A DNA stretch of 64,000 bases from Adiantum capillus-veneris (GCA_014529385.2 CM043953.1:75773372-75837371), one strand, 5' to 3'. Counted from the first letter of the stretch, positions 11,390-23,075 are shown. The notes: generated by a model not told the origin, from the sequence alone. Translations and numbers: made by a program.

Positions 11390-12746
11390 CTATCTTATAT
11401 GATAGATGAGTATGCTACTGACCCTAATTTTAAAGACATAATGTCAGCCCTTGCCTTAGGGAAGAAAGAGGAACCATTCACCTTGCAGGATGGTTATCGT
11501 TCCCATGGCAATAGGCTATGTGTTAATCACTTTCTTCATGATAAAGTCATGTATGAATCGCATGCTCCTCCCTATGTGGGGCATAGAGGGATTCAACCTA
11601 CTCTTTGAGGAGTAGAGATGTATTTTTATTGGCCCACCATGAAAGTGGACATACAAGAGTATCTTTCCAAATGTGTGGTATGCCAAATGACCAAGTATGA
11701 TAGGGGGAAACAACCTGGATTACTCCATCTATTACCAATCTCTAATTCGCCATGGGAGATTATATCCATGGATTTAATCTTTGGATTACCCAAGTCTATC
11801 CATGGGAATACGGGATTATGGACAATAGTCGATAGGTTTAGCAAGAAATCACACTTTATTCCTATCAAAAAGACTATTAAGTCACACCAAATGGCAACCC
11901 TCTTCATATCTCAGATTTTCAAGCACCATGGATTGCCAACATCCATTGTGTCAGATAGAGATACTAGAATGACCAATAATTTTTGGAAATGTCTCTTTGA
12001 AAATCTAGGTACAAGGTTGAATTTCTCTTCGGCCTATCACTCACAAATGGATGGCCAAAGTGAGATATCTAACCTTATGATTCTCGATCTACTAAAGACT
12101 TATGTTATAGAAGTAGATCAACATTCACAATGGGAAATTATCTACCACTTGTGGAGTATGCGTACAATAACATTGTCCATATTACCATGGGGAAGGCACC
12201 TTTCAAAATCATCAAAGGAAGACCTAAAAGTCCCTTGCTACTTAAAGTACATGGAAAGATCTTCAATGCCAATGATTTCAAAGAAAATGATTGGGTCCTA
12301 CTCAAATTTCCCAAAACTCAACTGAGGCAAACTACGGGCAAAAATCCTACGAGCCACCAAAAGTATTATGCTAAACTAGCAAAAAGATACTATGGTACTT
12401 TTCAAATCCTAAAACCAATCAGTGAGGTGGCCTATCAACTCAAGTTGCTCAACCATTGGCTCATTCACAATGCTTTTCATGTGAGCCTACTTAAGCCTTA
12501 CAAAGGAGAACCACCACAAGAACCAATCATTGAGGACCCCCCGAGATCAAAGATCAAGAAGAGATGCTTCAGTCCGAATCAATTTTTTGACATGAAGACA
12601 AGGTACTAAAACACGGTAAGATTATCCAATAGTATCTCAATAAATTCAAAAATTATCCTTTTGAAGATGCTAGATGGATGCAAGGAACACATCTTAAGGA
12701 TAATATGAACCTTGTCAATGCTTACAATGATACAATAAAGCAAATG
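11390..12746 (+). pseudogene. Integrase and chromodomain remnant of copy 2
   Basis: The zinc-binding part (GHRGIQPTL, CVVCQMTKYD) is interrupted by a stop at about 11608. The core is open at 11618-12325 with MDLIFG, SDRDTR and the QSEIS glutamate. A frameshift near 12140 leads to 12130-12609, with LLKFPK, RYYGTFQIL and HNAFHVSLLKPY. The chromodomain part (12560-12740) is shifted again, although the NYPFEDARWMQG segment is still readable. Confidence 0.85.
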
Positions 12747-13100
12747 TGAATAATTTTCTTGAATGAAAAATGTTTTTGTCTTATAAACTAGTTCTTTTTT
12801 TTATTGTTGTGCACAAATTTAAGTAGTATGCATGCTTAGAATCATGTTTGTGATGACAACTTCTCTCAAACACCAAGTAGAATTTGTCACTCTACTTTGA
12901 GAGAATGAAATGGACTCAAAAGCAGACATGCTTGCGGAAGCTAAGTCTCCCAAGCACCAAATGAATTACTCATCCATTCTCAAATGATTTCTTAGGGTAA
13001 AAAGGGATCCTCTACCCACTAAGAAACATAGACTAATGACTAAGGCTTTATCTCCTCTACCTCATAGTCAAGGACGACTATGATTTCAAGAGGGACGTAA
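12747..13100 (+). other. 3' untranslated region and polypurine tract of copy 2
   Basis: Homologous to 4047-4402 and 51700-52056. It ends in the purine-rich segment TTTCAAGAGGGACGTAA immediately before the LTR. No gene seen. Confidence 0.7.
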
Positions 13101-14661
13101 TGTTATAAAATATAATATCTAACTAACCCAAATGATTTTCTCATATTAAACAGATCATTTAATGTGGGAGAATAAGCAAGAACAAGAGTTAAAATATAGA
13201 CATGCACTGATGGATCTATCTCAACACGGGACCAAAGTCAATGGGTCCAAATGAGAGGTGGTCTCTCAAAGAGCAATGCTAGCTAATGAAACTTGGAATA
13301 CCTTAGGGTTAGCTTCATTAAATAACTCCAAAGGTTAGTGTTAAAACTCCTTAGACCTAAGACCTTAGATAAGCTAGGGCTAAGCTTGAGGTGGGAACCC
13401 GGCCCAAGATTGAGGTGCTTGTCGTGCTTCCTGACTAAGGTGCTTGTCATGCTTCCTGACTAAGGTGCTTGAGGTGCTTTTCATGCTTGGTGATTAAGGT
13501 GTTTGTTATGTTTTATGACTAAGGTGCTTGAGGGGCTTCATGACTAAGGTGCTCAAGGGGTGAGATGTTCCCAAAGTCAACATGCATCCCTACAGAAGGG
13601 GGGGCAAGCCCTACCATTAGGGGCATGAGAGAGAACACACACACACTCTCTCAAGGCAAGCCAAGTCCAAAGAGGCAACAAGGAAACATGTCAAGTTTCT
13701 CCCCATGTTGCCCTCATAAGGTGCCTAAAGCCTATTGGTTGACCTCAAAAGGGGTCCAATGAGAATTTAGTTTATTTAAAGATTTATCTAAGCATTATCA
13801 AGCCTTCTCTCTCAAAGGGGTAAAGAGGACACTTCTACAAATGCTACCCTTGTTGCTTGATATGTACTAAGCATGTGATTAGCTAGGCTTGCAAGGGTCC
13901 AATCAAATTCAAGGATGACCTATCGACCAAAGCAAGATGGGGGTATGGTTGCAGGTATACTCTCTCACACACACACTCACATGCTCTAATTCTCACTTTG
14001 TCAAAGTGCATTAACTCCATTTCCTTCTCCAAGCTTGAGAATTTGAGAGACTACACCAACAACTCTTGGCTATGAAATGCAAGTCCAACCAAGAGCCATG
14101 CTTCAATGCTATGCTAGCCATCTTCTTCATCTCCATTACTATGCTATGCTAAGCTCTATGAGTAATAGTATGAGAGGACGTTATTTATTTCTCGTAAGAA
14201 TACTTCTTGTTACTCTTCCCTACCCTCATTCCCTACTAGCTCTCTCCACCTTTGAAGGTGTTTGAGGTCTTGGGACTGAGGCCGAGGACAAGTTAATGCT
14301 TTCATTTAGCTAAGTTACGGGCATAATTGTGGTGCATGAAGCTCTCTATCTTCATTGCACCATCAAGGTCTCAAGGAATACAAATCTTGTATTGTACCAA
14401 GTCTCTTGTTAAGGGAGAAGCTATAATGCAAAAGCCTTTGGAGGGGGGGGCGGCTCCACATAAATCTGGTCCTCAATTGTTGTCAAGTTCTGTAATTCTC
14501 TCTCTTGCAAAGTATTGTTCATGAAAAGTTGATTAAGTAAAATGGTTATGTTGCTAACTCTAATCAAGTTCACCCTCTATTTTCTCAAAGTATTCTCATA
14601 AAAATACTACAATTTTCTTAATTCCGCTATTTCAATGTTCATAATCATCATTTCCATTACA
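13101..14661 (+). repeat. 3' LTR of copy 2
   Basis: 1561 bp, TGTTATAAAATATAATATC to CATTACA. It is about as long as its partner only because a minisatellite gain (13410-13545) offsets the missing CT/CA array. Confidence 0.93.
13410..13545. repeat. Minisatellite in the 3' LTR of copy 2
   Basis: About five diverged units of 25-27 bp built on the pattern GTGCTTGTCATGCTTCCTGA followed by CTAAG. The 5' LTR (about 6460-6530) has roughly two such units, so the array changed in length after insertion. Confidence 0.8.
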
Positions 14662-15023
14662 TCAACATTGTAATTGGCACATAAAGTCACCTTCATGGAT
14701 AGGAGTGCCAACTTACTTTTGACATTTTAGTGAGATCAATGTTTTTTCCACCTAAGGTGTTATGATGTTACACCTCTCTTTGACACCCTAGGATAGTCAC
14801 TCATCAAAAACTCCCTATATCACCTGTGTTGAAGAGATTATTAAGAATAACCTAATATACATGTCGTATCTACACTATGGGCTCGTTTAAAAACCCCACC
14901 CCCCTTGATGTATACATAAGAGTACATATTTTTTTATATTAATAATTCTCTTAAATTAACTCACGTTATATGATACATGCTTTGAAAAGTGACCACTTTA
15001 GGTGACAAAGACCCCATTGTTAT
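14662..15023. other. Unassigned sequence after copy 2
   Basis: AT-rich, with no reading frame of note and no repeat ends found. It begins with the TCAAC that pairs with TCAAG at 6151. Confidence 0.5.
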
Positions 15024-15401
15024 TCAAAATTGTGTTGAAGGACAAGGGGTGGCAATGACATCATTACTCAAGCATGAAGCTTCCCACAAGATATGCAACT
15101 TCCAACAACTCCCATAGACATTGCAAATGCCAAACACATGGATAGTCTTTTCATGGTCCAAAATATGTGGCCTAGGAAAGAGGATGAATCTAATTCCCTT
15201 CTTCAAATAGGCAATTACTTGGTTGAAAAAGTTGATGTGGACCAGGACTTCCTTGTAAGTGGTATCTAGATTATCATATATAGATAATGGCAATGAAAAT
15301 ATATAAAGAGGATCGATTGCCTCAAGCACACGATCTTCATGTGCATAGTCACCACACATGATTCCAAATTGGGTAGTACCAAGTGGTACCAATACTACCA
15401 A
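15024..15401 (-). CDS. Unrecognised reading frame of 125 codons
   Basis: Open frame from ATG 15401 to 15024. The protein is mildly hydrophobic with no motif I recognise (it starts MVVLVPLGTTQFG and contains DPLYIFSLPLSIYD). No intron signals, promoter or neighbouring gene support it. Surrounding DNA is old transposon sequence, so it may be a chance frame or the remnant of an element. Low confidence that it encodes a protein. Confidence 0.2.
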   Translation of the reverse strand: MVVLVPLGTTQFGIMCGDYAHEDRVLEAIDPLYIFSLPLSIYDNLDTTYKEVLVHINFFNQVIAYLKKGIRFILFPRPHILDHEKTIHVFGICNVYGSCWKLHILWEASCLSNDVIATPCPSTQF

Positions 15402-16115
15402 AAGCTACAAACTAAAAATATCAATCCTAATACACAAACTAGCTAAGATAGTACTAAAAGGCACCAAATATTAGAAGAGTACCAACCAAAAAAAAAGCTT
15501 ACATTAGGCACCACTAAGGAACAAAACTAAGAAAATATAGTAAGCATCATTTTAGAAATGAACACGTTGATAACCACATTTTTCTTGGCCATTGTTTTGG
15601 TGACTCAATATGGAAATTCATATTTACATATGTGAAATAGCACCAGAATGTTCATTGGAAATGGTGTACCTTTATGGAAAGGTACCAAGTGAGAAAATTA
15701 TATAGTTGACAAATCTCCCAAATTATCCAACACTAGAATGCAAGTGGAAAGTTGTCAAGCAAGTCCTTTGCCTTGTGTGAAGGAAAGCTTTGCTATGAAG
15801 CATGTATCTTGCAAAGGCATCTATAAAGGTAGCTTAATAAATGTCTATTAGGCTTTAAGCAAGGGTACATGAGGCAGAGAGGACCTTCACACACTAGATT
15901 CAACAAAAATTGCATCTAACAATCCTCTCGTGTGTGGGTTTTGTTGTAACCACTACACAATTCTCCCCTCAAAAATCACAAAGGGTGAGGTACACAAAGA
16001 CACAAGCCTCCCTTGAACACATACAAGTAGGCGGAGAGACTCACAATCCTCCCCTACACACAAAGAGGACTGGAACACAATGTTCTTTGATATTTTATAA
16101 TATATCAGACTAAGC
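15402..16115. other. Unassigned sequence, possible copia LTR start on minus
   Basis: No coding sequence recognised. Read on minus, TGTTAGATGCAATTTTTGTT begins at 15921. It resembles TGTTGGATGCGAGTTTTGTT at 37964 (minus), which lies at the truncated end of another copia remnant. Both would fit copia 3' LTR starts, but no second LTR was found to confirm this. Confidence 0.3.
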
Positions 16116-16878
16116 CTACTTGGTCGTCTTCATCTTCAAGATTGTCTGCTCATCAAGGTTGGTTTTGTATTTGTCATTATGTTTGAAATGTTTCTTGTGA
16201 TTTATCACATGTGTATCTTTATCGTTAAGTCTACAAAACTTTGTAGCATGGTTGTTCTTACAAAAAATGTGACAAGAATTCACTTCATAACAATCCTTTG
16301 AAAGATAATTTGTTCTTCTACAATGTGTGCACTTTAATTTCTTTTGGTGCGCCTCTGTTGCAGTTGTTGGTGACAACTAGAGCTCTTCTTGTGTATTTGG
16401 TATAGCATATAAGCATTCTATTGTGCTCTTGAATAGGGTTGATGAAATCTTCAATCTTAGGCACAGATTCTTTCTCTTTAAGCACTATCACAATTTGCCC
16501 AAAGTGTGGATCAAGAACATCCTTTAGTAGCACAGCAACTTGGTCTTTATTCCCTACAATGAGTTTGATATAGCTTAGCTACAAGCAGATGATTTTGAGC
16601 TTGTTGACGAGAGAATACACATCCTCCCCAGGTTTTCATCCTTTGCGTTGTTTGAATGCAATCTTGGAATGCTTTTCAATTGCTCCAAAATGCCTCACTA
16701 GTTAATCCATGCTTCGTGTCTAATGGTGCAAGCATCAAGACAGTGCACAAAGTTTTTGACAATTGACCATAGTTGTTTGTGCAATAGATAACCCTTGGTT
16801 TTTCTTGCCATGTGTAAAAATCTCGATCGTTAAATTTATTGATTCCTTTTTGCCTCCAATGATGTGCACCCTTAAGCA
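16116..16878 (-). pseudogene. Copia-type gag remnant
   Basis: Read on minus from 16879 downward. The N-terminal segment KGINKFNDRDFYTWQ matches the start of copia Gag (a KF-x-G-x-NF-x-x-W type motif). Then come EDVYSLVNKLKIICL, LLKDVLDPHFGQIVIVLKEKE, and a zinc-knuckle-like CTHCRRTNYLSKDCY in which the usual histidine is missing. Several frames are needed, with stops between them. Only gag is present; no copia protease, integrase or RT is attached here. The MITE at 16879-17086 interrupts its upstream end. Confidence 0.7.
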
Positions 16879-17086
16879 CAGTGTTCGGGAAAAATGTGTC
16901 TCAGCTTAATATCGTGCCCTTTTGAATTTCCAAAATGCCGGTTGAGGGCAAGGGGAAAAGGAGAAAATCCATCCCAAAAATAGTGTAAAAACCTGAAAAA
17001 GTAAACTAATTTTCTAAAATTTCCTCTTGGAAAATTCAAGGAAAGGAATTTTGTATGCTTGGAAAAATGATTTTTCCCGAACACTG
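16879..17086. mobile_element. hAT-like MITE with perfect 17-bp TIRs
   Basis: 208 bp bounded by CAGTGTTCGGGAAAAAT and its exact reverse complement. The flanks are CTTAAGCA (16871-16878) and CTTAAGTA (17087-17094), an 8-bp duplication with one change. An 8-bp target site and CAGTG-type ends fit the hAT superfamily. There is no coding capacity. It sits in the copia gag remnant, so it is younger than that element. The element at 24535-26045 shares both of its halves. Confidence 0.85.
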
Positions 17087-17257
17087 CTTAAGTATGACTA
17101 AGAGGAAAAGTCTTGCTTAGGTCATCAGGTAATGTCTAATCCTCAAAGTACATTAAAAGGATGAAATTACCTTGTGTGACAATAATGGCATATATTGCTT
17201 GGGATTTGGTGCAATAAAAAAATTTAAGCGCTTTGATGAGAGAGTTCTTTAATGAGA

Positions 17258-17320
17258 AGGTATTGCAAAAAAAAGTATAAAGGAAGGACACTTTACCAAT
17301 GATGGCCTTATAAGCCTCTT
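17258..17320. repeat. 63-bp segment repeated at 23813-23875
   Basis: Starts AAGGTATTGCAAAAAAAAGT and ends ATGGCCTTATAA. The second copy at 23813 differs at only a few positions and has the same orientation. The two copies lie just outside a Helitron-like 3' terminus (17347) and just outside Helitron-like 5' termini (23751/23798). Confidence 0.8.
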
Positions 17321-17346
17321 TGACATGAGATTCTTTATTAATCAGA

Positions 17347-17378
17347 CTAGTATCTAACCCCGCGTTGCCGCGGCTAGA
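17347..17378 (-). mobile_element. Canonical Helitron 3' terminus
   Basis: On minus the sequence reads CCGCGGCAACGCGGGG, a GC-rich hairpin, then TTAGATACTAG, then a T outside. This is the classic plant Helitron 3' end: a hairpin about ten bases before a terminal CTAG followed by host T. The element extends towards higher coordinates. Candidate 5' termini on the same strand lie at 21488, 23256, 23751 and 23798. Confidence 0.75.
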
Positions 17379-17594
17379 AAATGCATGTCTTCTATTCTTA
17401 CAACTACAATGGTGGAAAATTATATAGATTCTATTTTTCTACATGTATACACTCTTTTGCATTTCAAAAAAATGATTCACAATGTCTCTCTATGGATTCT
17501 CCTTTAATACCAAGCTTGGTAGGTTCTCACATGTTACATAGGATTTTCTAGACCTTATTCAATGGATCTAGGAGTGCTTTATAGCTATTGAAAA

Positions 17595-17705
17595 GAGGAG
17601 AGAGAGAGAGAGAGAGAGATTAATATTTACATTCTCCTCCTCCTCCTCCTTCTCTCTGTTTAATTGTATAGTTCTCTAGGTTGCTTGTAGTTGTTCAATT
17701 TTATC

Positions 17706-17756
<51 letters not shown>
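17595..17756. repeat. GA, CTC and CT microsatellites
   Basis: (GA)n at about 17597-17619, a CTC-rich tract at 17635-17650 and (CT)n at about 17709-17754. A short (CA)n follows at 17931-17951. Confidence 0.9.
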
Positions 17757-18635
17757 CCCCGCACCCAAGAAAAACTTTAAAGACTAAATACCTTCATATT
17801 TTGTAGTTTTTCTTACCTTCTAATTTATAATTTAGAGGTAACGTTAAAAATTTGTAGGTGACATTACACTTTGTTCTCAAGCTTTGCTCCCAAGTCATGA
17901 AGTCTCCAACGTTTATGGTGTTTGTTGTACACACACACACACACACACACAAACACATAGAGTGTGTGTAATTTTTTGAGAAAAAAGAGAGCTACATAAG
18001 GCCTTCCAACTCCATGATGGAGAATTTAACCTTAAATATCTTCTCCAAGGAGCTGCTGCACATGTTTGGACAACATGGAAGACGATCATGCCTATGTGTA
18101 CCATATCTGAGAGATGCAATTGGCCATGGACGTGCAAAAAATGTGTAGTGCCATCACCACCCAATAAGGCATCTTGTGAGGAGTACCATCGCCACTTGGT
18201 TGCACTCACATCGAGCTCGTATGCTTAAAATGAATGATTCCAAGCCTTTAGAAGAGGGGAAAAGAAGCATAGCTCATGTTTTCTCATTGGATGACTTATA
18301 CATCAGAATCGACATTCTTGAGCCCATGGGATTGGCCCCTAGCATGATGCAGAAAGAGATGAAGAATGGTTTACAGACATCGAAGCATGTTGTTGGGCCT
18401 CTAGCATTCAAATGATTATATCCATACCCATCCCACGTTCAAGCAAACCAATAGTTCAAGAAACCATTAATGTGTTAGCTATCATGCCAGGGCTAGATCT
18501 AGATGAGGGAGAATTTGCCTCTTCATTCATCATTAGATGTTGGATGAACAAATAATGTGTAAGGCACTTTGACACCTTCCCCTCCCTACGAAAAGTCTCA
18601 AAGAGTGTATGCTCATTGCAATCATAAGTAGATTT
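17757..18635. other. Unassigned sequence with a short plus-strand frame
   Basis: An open frame at 18176-18415 (79 codons, containing SIAHVFSLDDLYIRIDILEP) and a minus frame at 17913-18209 have no recognisable motif. There is a possible gene fragment, but no splice pattern could be established. If the Helitron reading of 17347-21488 is right, this would be internal Helitron DNA. Confidence 0.3.
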
Positions 18636-19045
18636 TCAAAGTTTTTTGGAAAAAATATTCTGTATTTGAGTGTCAAAAAAAAACCTAGGTTTAGTGTGAT
18701 CCCACCTACAAAAGAAAACCTACAAATAAAGTAAATTTTCCTTTAAAATTTCTCATACGTAGGTTTTCCAAGTTTTTAGGAGAAAGTATTGTGTCTCTGA
18801 ACGCTAAAAAAAAACCTATTTTTATTGTAATCTAACCTACAAATTTTGAGATTTACCTCTAGATTCTAGATTTGAAGGTAAGAACTCCTACAAAGTTTAT
18901 ACAAATTTAATGTAAAAACCATTAAATACAATAAATTTTCCTTTAAAATTTCTCATAGGTAGGTTTTTCAAATCTTTGAAAAAAGCATTGTGTGTCTGAG
19001 TGCTCAAAGAAAATCTAAGTTTAATGTAAATATATAAAATTTGCT
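18636..19045. repeat. Diverged satellite-like repeat, locus 1a
   Basis: Two to three units of a roughly 200-bp repeat. Each unit contains a TTTTTCAAG block, then AAAAACCTAGGTTTAGTG, then ATCCCACCTACAAATTTTGA, then TTTGAAGGTGAGAA, then AAAACCTTCAAATATAGTAA. Unit spacing is about 136 bp and 198 bp here. The same core recurs at 20.1-20.8 kb and 43.2-44.2 kb in the same orientation. Confidence 0.75.
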
Positions 19046-19855
19046 CCTTGAAAGTGACCCTAAAGAGTAAGAACCCCTAAGAATGGGGGTGCCAAGGTGA
19101 CATAAGTACAATTCAAGAGGTTACATTTAAATATGGTGTACATGTTGATCAAAACATTTTGAAATAGGATGGTTTGTTTAAAGAGCCCCTCAATAGCCAT
19201 TTTTGTTTGCTTATGCCAAATACTTGCATGATGCCACATGCCTTTGAGATATAAGGACACAAAATTGTGTCCTGACACGAGTCTTCACCTTGCCTCATGT
19301 GAAAACTACTCACAGCTTCCTTACCCTCACCCTTCTCCTTCCAGACATATGTGAAATCCTAAACTACAAACATTAATACCATCAAGAGCTTGTTGTGTGT
19401 TTTTCAGTACATGATCAGCCTTAGTGTACATGTTGATAAAGCATTTTCGGCCATAATCTTTTTTGGGGGCTTCTTCAAGAGCCCTTGATAGGAATCTCAT
19501 CATGAATTCTTTCAGTCATGTCAACTTCTTAAATGTCGGTAATGAATAATACTAACACACCTTCAAGGTGCAAGCCAGTGGTGACATCATTTAGGCCATT
19601 TAATAAGCAAAAAAAATGCTAGTTGTGTTGGCACGCAAAACGGGTGACTTGGATGTAAGTTTCTAGAAAGGGAAACTATGAGTGATAACTTCTCAAGTTC
19701 CTTAGTGAAAGATGGAAGATTGACACCAACAAAACACACTCTAGAGGGATCCACAAGGTAGAGAGCTTGATGAGTTGCAATTGCAAGTGTTGCTTACTTT
19801 GGGACCAATTAGAAGGGATGAATTACAAATCAGAGAGGACGCATTCAATCATTAT
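19046..19855. other. Unassigned sequence
   Basis: Between two blocks of the satellite-like repeat. A 72-codon minus frame (19060-19278) shows no motif. Nothing else supported. Confidence 0.4.
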
Positions 19856-20870
19856 CATACATGCAAATTGAGAAAATCAAACTTGAAAACTTTCAAATAT
19901 AGTAAAATTTCTTCTGAAATTTCTCATACATAATAATTTTTTGTAGGATTGGAAACCTCTAAATTTAGTAAAAATGCTCAAATTTTAGATGCAAATCTCT
20001 AAACTTTTAGAGGAAAGTTTTAGGAAAATCATGTAAAAATCTTCAAATATAGTACATTTGCCTCTAAAAATTTTCATATGGAAGGTTTTTCAAGTATTTG
20101 GAAAAAAGCGCTATATATCCAAGTGCTCAAAAAAAAATCTAGGTTAAGTGTAATCCCACCTACAAATTTTGAGGGTTACATCTAAATTCGGTGAGAAAAC
20201 TTACAAAGTTCATAGAAATTAGCAGTATGAGATACTGATCAAAGGGGAGGCATACAGTCATCATCAAACACACAAACTAAGAAATTCAAATATAAAACCC
20301 TTCAATTATAGTAAATTTCTCTCTAAATGTTTATAATATGTAGGTTTTTCAATTTTCAATTTTTTGTGGGATTCTCCAAGACCACTTGATGACAACCTTC
20401 AAATTTTGTAAAAACCTTCAAATTTTAAAGGAAAATCTCCAAATTTCAGAAGCGACTTTAGAAAATTCACTTAAAGACCTTCGAATATGCTTTTCTCATA
20501 TGTAGGTTTCTCGGTTTTTGAAAAAGAGCACTATATATGCGAGTACTGGTACTAGGAAAAAGGCTAGGTTTAGTGTAATCCCACCGACAAATTTTTAATT
20601 CTAGATTTGAAGGTGAGAAAACTCATGAAGTTTATATAAAAGAACTATGTATGCAAGTGCTTGAAAAACCCTAGGTTTGGTTTCATCCCACCTACAAATT
20701 TTGAGGCTTACCTCTAAATTCCAATTTGAAGGTGAGAATGCCTATGAAGTTAAGAGGGAAAAACCTAGGTCTAGTGTAATCCCACCCACAAATTTTGAAT
20801 TTTTCTTTAAGTTCTAATTTGAAGTTGAGAGCACCTACAAAGTTTTGAGAAATTTAGCGCAAAAATCTTT
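19856..20870. repeat. Diverged satellite-like repeat, locus 1b
   Basis: Core blocks with the pattern GTGTAATCCCACCTACAAAT occur near 20143, 20567, 20674 and 20768, with partial units at 19900 and 20320. They are separated by the same accessory blocks as in 18636-19045. Divergence between units is high, so this is an old array rather than a young satellite. Confidence 0.75.
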
Positions 20871-21006
20871 AAACAAATTCAACATTTTACTCCACCTTCC
20901 ATCATTGTTAACTTGAAATTGCTCACCACCCCTCCTAGATTTTCTCCCTGTCCTAGATTTGTCAACTTGTCTTACTCGCCTTTGTTCGTGATCGGCTATA
21001 GGACCA

Positions 21007-21008
<2 letters not shown>

Positions 21009-21062
<54 letters not shown>

Positions 21063-21200
21063 CATGCGCACGTGCACACACACACACACAGCCTTAGGTA
21101 CTTACACAGGCTCGCTCAGCTAGATTGGACTCTCTCACAATCGCATTGGAGGTTGAGATTCAAGTCTCATAACACACATAGCCAGCGGCCAATCGCGTTG

Positions 21201-21295
<95 letters not shown>
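21009..21295. repeat. Three compound microsatellite tracts
   Basis: (CT)n 21010-21059 followed by a short GTGCATGCGCACGTG spacer and (CA)n 21074-21090; then (CT)n 21203-21266 passing directly into (CA)n 21267-21295. Confidence 0.95.
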
Positions 21296-21296
<1 letters not shown>

Positions 21297-21327
21297 CATG
21301 GACATGAACACACACATAAGTAGTTGT

Positions 21328-21527
21328 TGCAGGCTGAGATTGGTAAATGCCAAGGTCATCGAGCTACAGTTATAGCTACAGTTATTTTATGGAGTTCCAA
21401 ACCTAGACGAATGTGCAAGCTAGAATGGATGACACGTGGGAGGCCTCTTCTTGCTTGGAAAATTTAAGCTCCACTATATATGTATAGATTTACTTTAAAA
21501 TTATTTTGATCAAGAAAAAAGTTTTGG

Positions 21528-21596
<69 letters not shown>

Positions 21597-21860
21597 GCGC
21601 ATGCACGCATGCACACACACACATACATGCCTCTCCATTTGGAGCTATTTGAGACCACTGTTCAATGTTCGATTAAAATTAGGGTTTAATGTTGTAATTG
21701 AAAAATCTGAGCGATTTCAACATCATCTTGAAGTAAATCGATAAAATTTTGGTAGCGTACATGCAAACAATATCTTAATTCCTAAACACCCTTCAATTGG
21801 CTTTCAAAAGAAAAAGGAAAGTCTGGAAAAGTAGAGTCATTTTTTTTTATTGCTTGAAAG
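21328..21860. repeat. Tandem duplication, copy A (about 0.5 kb)
   Basis: Shares its whole length with 23098-23590. Both contain TGACACGTGGGAGGCCTC, AAATTTAAGCTCCACTATAT, a CT/CA array (here 21531-21597, with CACGCGCATGCA beyond) and AAATTAGGGTTT. Both contain a Helitron-like 5' terminus on minus (here A|TCTATACATATATAG with the T at 21488). Confidence 0.85.
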
Positions 21861-21867
21861 GTTTTCT

Positions 21868-23075
21868 TTTTTTTTTGGGCAAAACTCACAATTGTGAGTG
21901 AATTATATTGAGCAGCCCAAAAAATTAGAAGGGCTAGTCATGCTCTTGTGAGCCATGACATCATCCAGAGACTATAATTACATCAAGGTAGCCACCCCCA
22001 CCAACCCGCCGCCTCTTCCTCGATACACACGGTCCAAAAAGTTCCTTACGCCGTCCTAGGCATTCCGTCTCCTGGCAACAAGGCACAAGTAGTCCTAGAC
22101 CAAGCCTCCGAGTGTTGCTTGCACCCGAGCATCCATATTAGCACTTTGCTTTCTTGAGTAATTTCTGCAAAGCTTGCCACCTCATAGCCTCCTTCAAACA
22201 CACGCCGGTTCCTTGTCTGCCATACATTATGTAAGAAGAAATATCTGATGATTTGAGTGTTGACAAGGAGGGCAGAACTTCCTGAATTCTTGCCTCCAAG
22301 GAATAGGTCAGTCTTGAAGAACCTAATTTTCCATGTTCTTTGGACCCACTTGCATATTTTTCATGCGAGGCCTTTAATAGTTGGGCAGTCCATGAATAGG
22401 TGGGCCAGATCTTCTCTAGCCATCCTGCACCCCAAGCATCGATCTAACCCAATCCCTCTCTCCTGAATCTTCACCCCCGTCGGTAGAGCACCCCAAATTA
22501 CCTTCCATAGAAAGACCTTCATGTGCTGCGGAACCCTTGGCTTCCATATGCACTCCAATACTTGCTCCCACATTGGCCTCCGGCCATTGCTTTTTCCATA
22601 GCTTGTTTAGGGGGCTAAACCAATTCTTCTTATGAATCATTGTCTGATAAATGCTTTTAGGATGGGGTTTCCCTAATAGACTGCTTCCCGTCCATTTTCA
22701 GACATTCCAGTCAAACACCGAATCACAGATTGGCATCACTAAATTGTCAAGCTCCTTCATCACTTTGTGGACCAGCAAGACCTCCAAGCTATTGAGTTGG
22801 TACTGGGTAACCAGAAGGTCAATGGTTTTCCAACTCTTGTTGCCACTGTCCCAGAAGTGTCCAAGTCGCTTCAGACCCTTATTATTCAGTTTCCTGGTTT
22901 TTTCAATCCAATAGGGAGTTTGTGGCGGATCTACAACTTTGGACAGCCAAGGGGACCAATGTAAAATGGAGTTCTTGAAGTATCTGACTTCTTCCCCCCA
23001 CTTTAAGACTCATGCTGCTCTCTTGCATTTTCTTACCAATTCTCCTGAGCTGCCTCTCAGAGACTGGGAGGTTAA
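21868..23075 (-). pseudogene. L1-like LINE, 3' part
   Basis: On minus the frame shows the region after RT (GLKRLGHFWDSGNKSWKTID at about 22830-22890). A zinc-binding reverse transcriptase domain (zf-RVT) follows at 22573-22361, with WKPRVPQHMKVFLWKVIWG, CLGC and HLFMDCP giving C-C-H-C ligands. The frame then decays into a 3' UTR ending in a poly(A) tail, seen as the poly-T at 21868-21878 on plus. Frameshifts separate the segments. There is no RT core or endonuclease, so this is a 5'-truncated insertion. It sits between the two copies of the tandem duplication. Confidence 0.8.

Larger units (their letters stand above)
6156..14661 (+). mobile_element. Ty3/gypsy chromovirus copy 2, full length and decayed
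   Basis: Complete 8506-bp element: 5' LTR 6156-7710, primer binding site 7712, gag 8118, pol to about 12746, polypurine tract 13085-13100, 3' LTR 13101-14661. The flanking five bases are TCAAG (6151-6155) and TCAAC (14662-14666), a 5-bp target-site duplication with one change. Gag and pol carry many frameshifts and stops. In a stretch of about 140 bp near 6770/13785 I count roughly 10 substitutions between the two LTRs by eye (7-8%), so the insertion is old. Confidence 0.95.
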
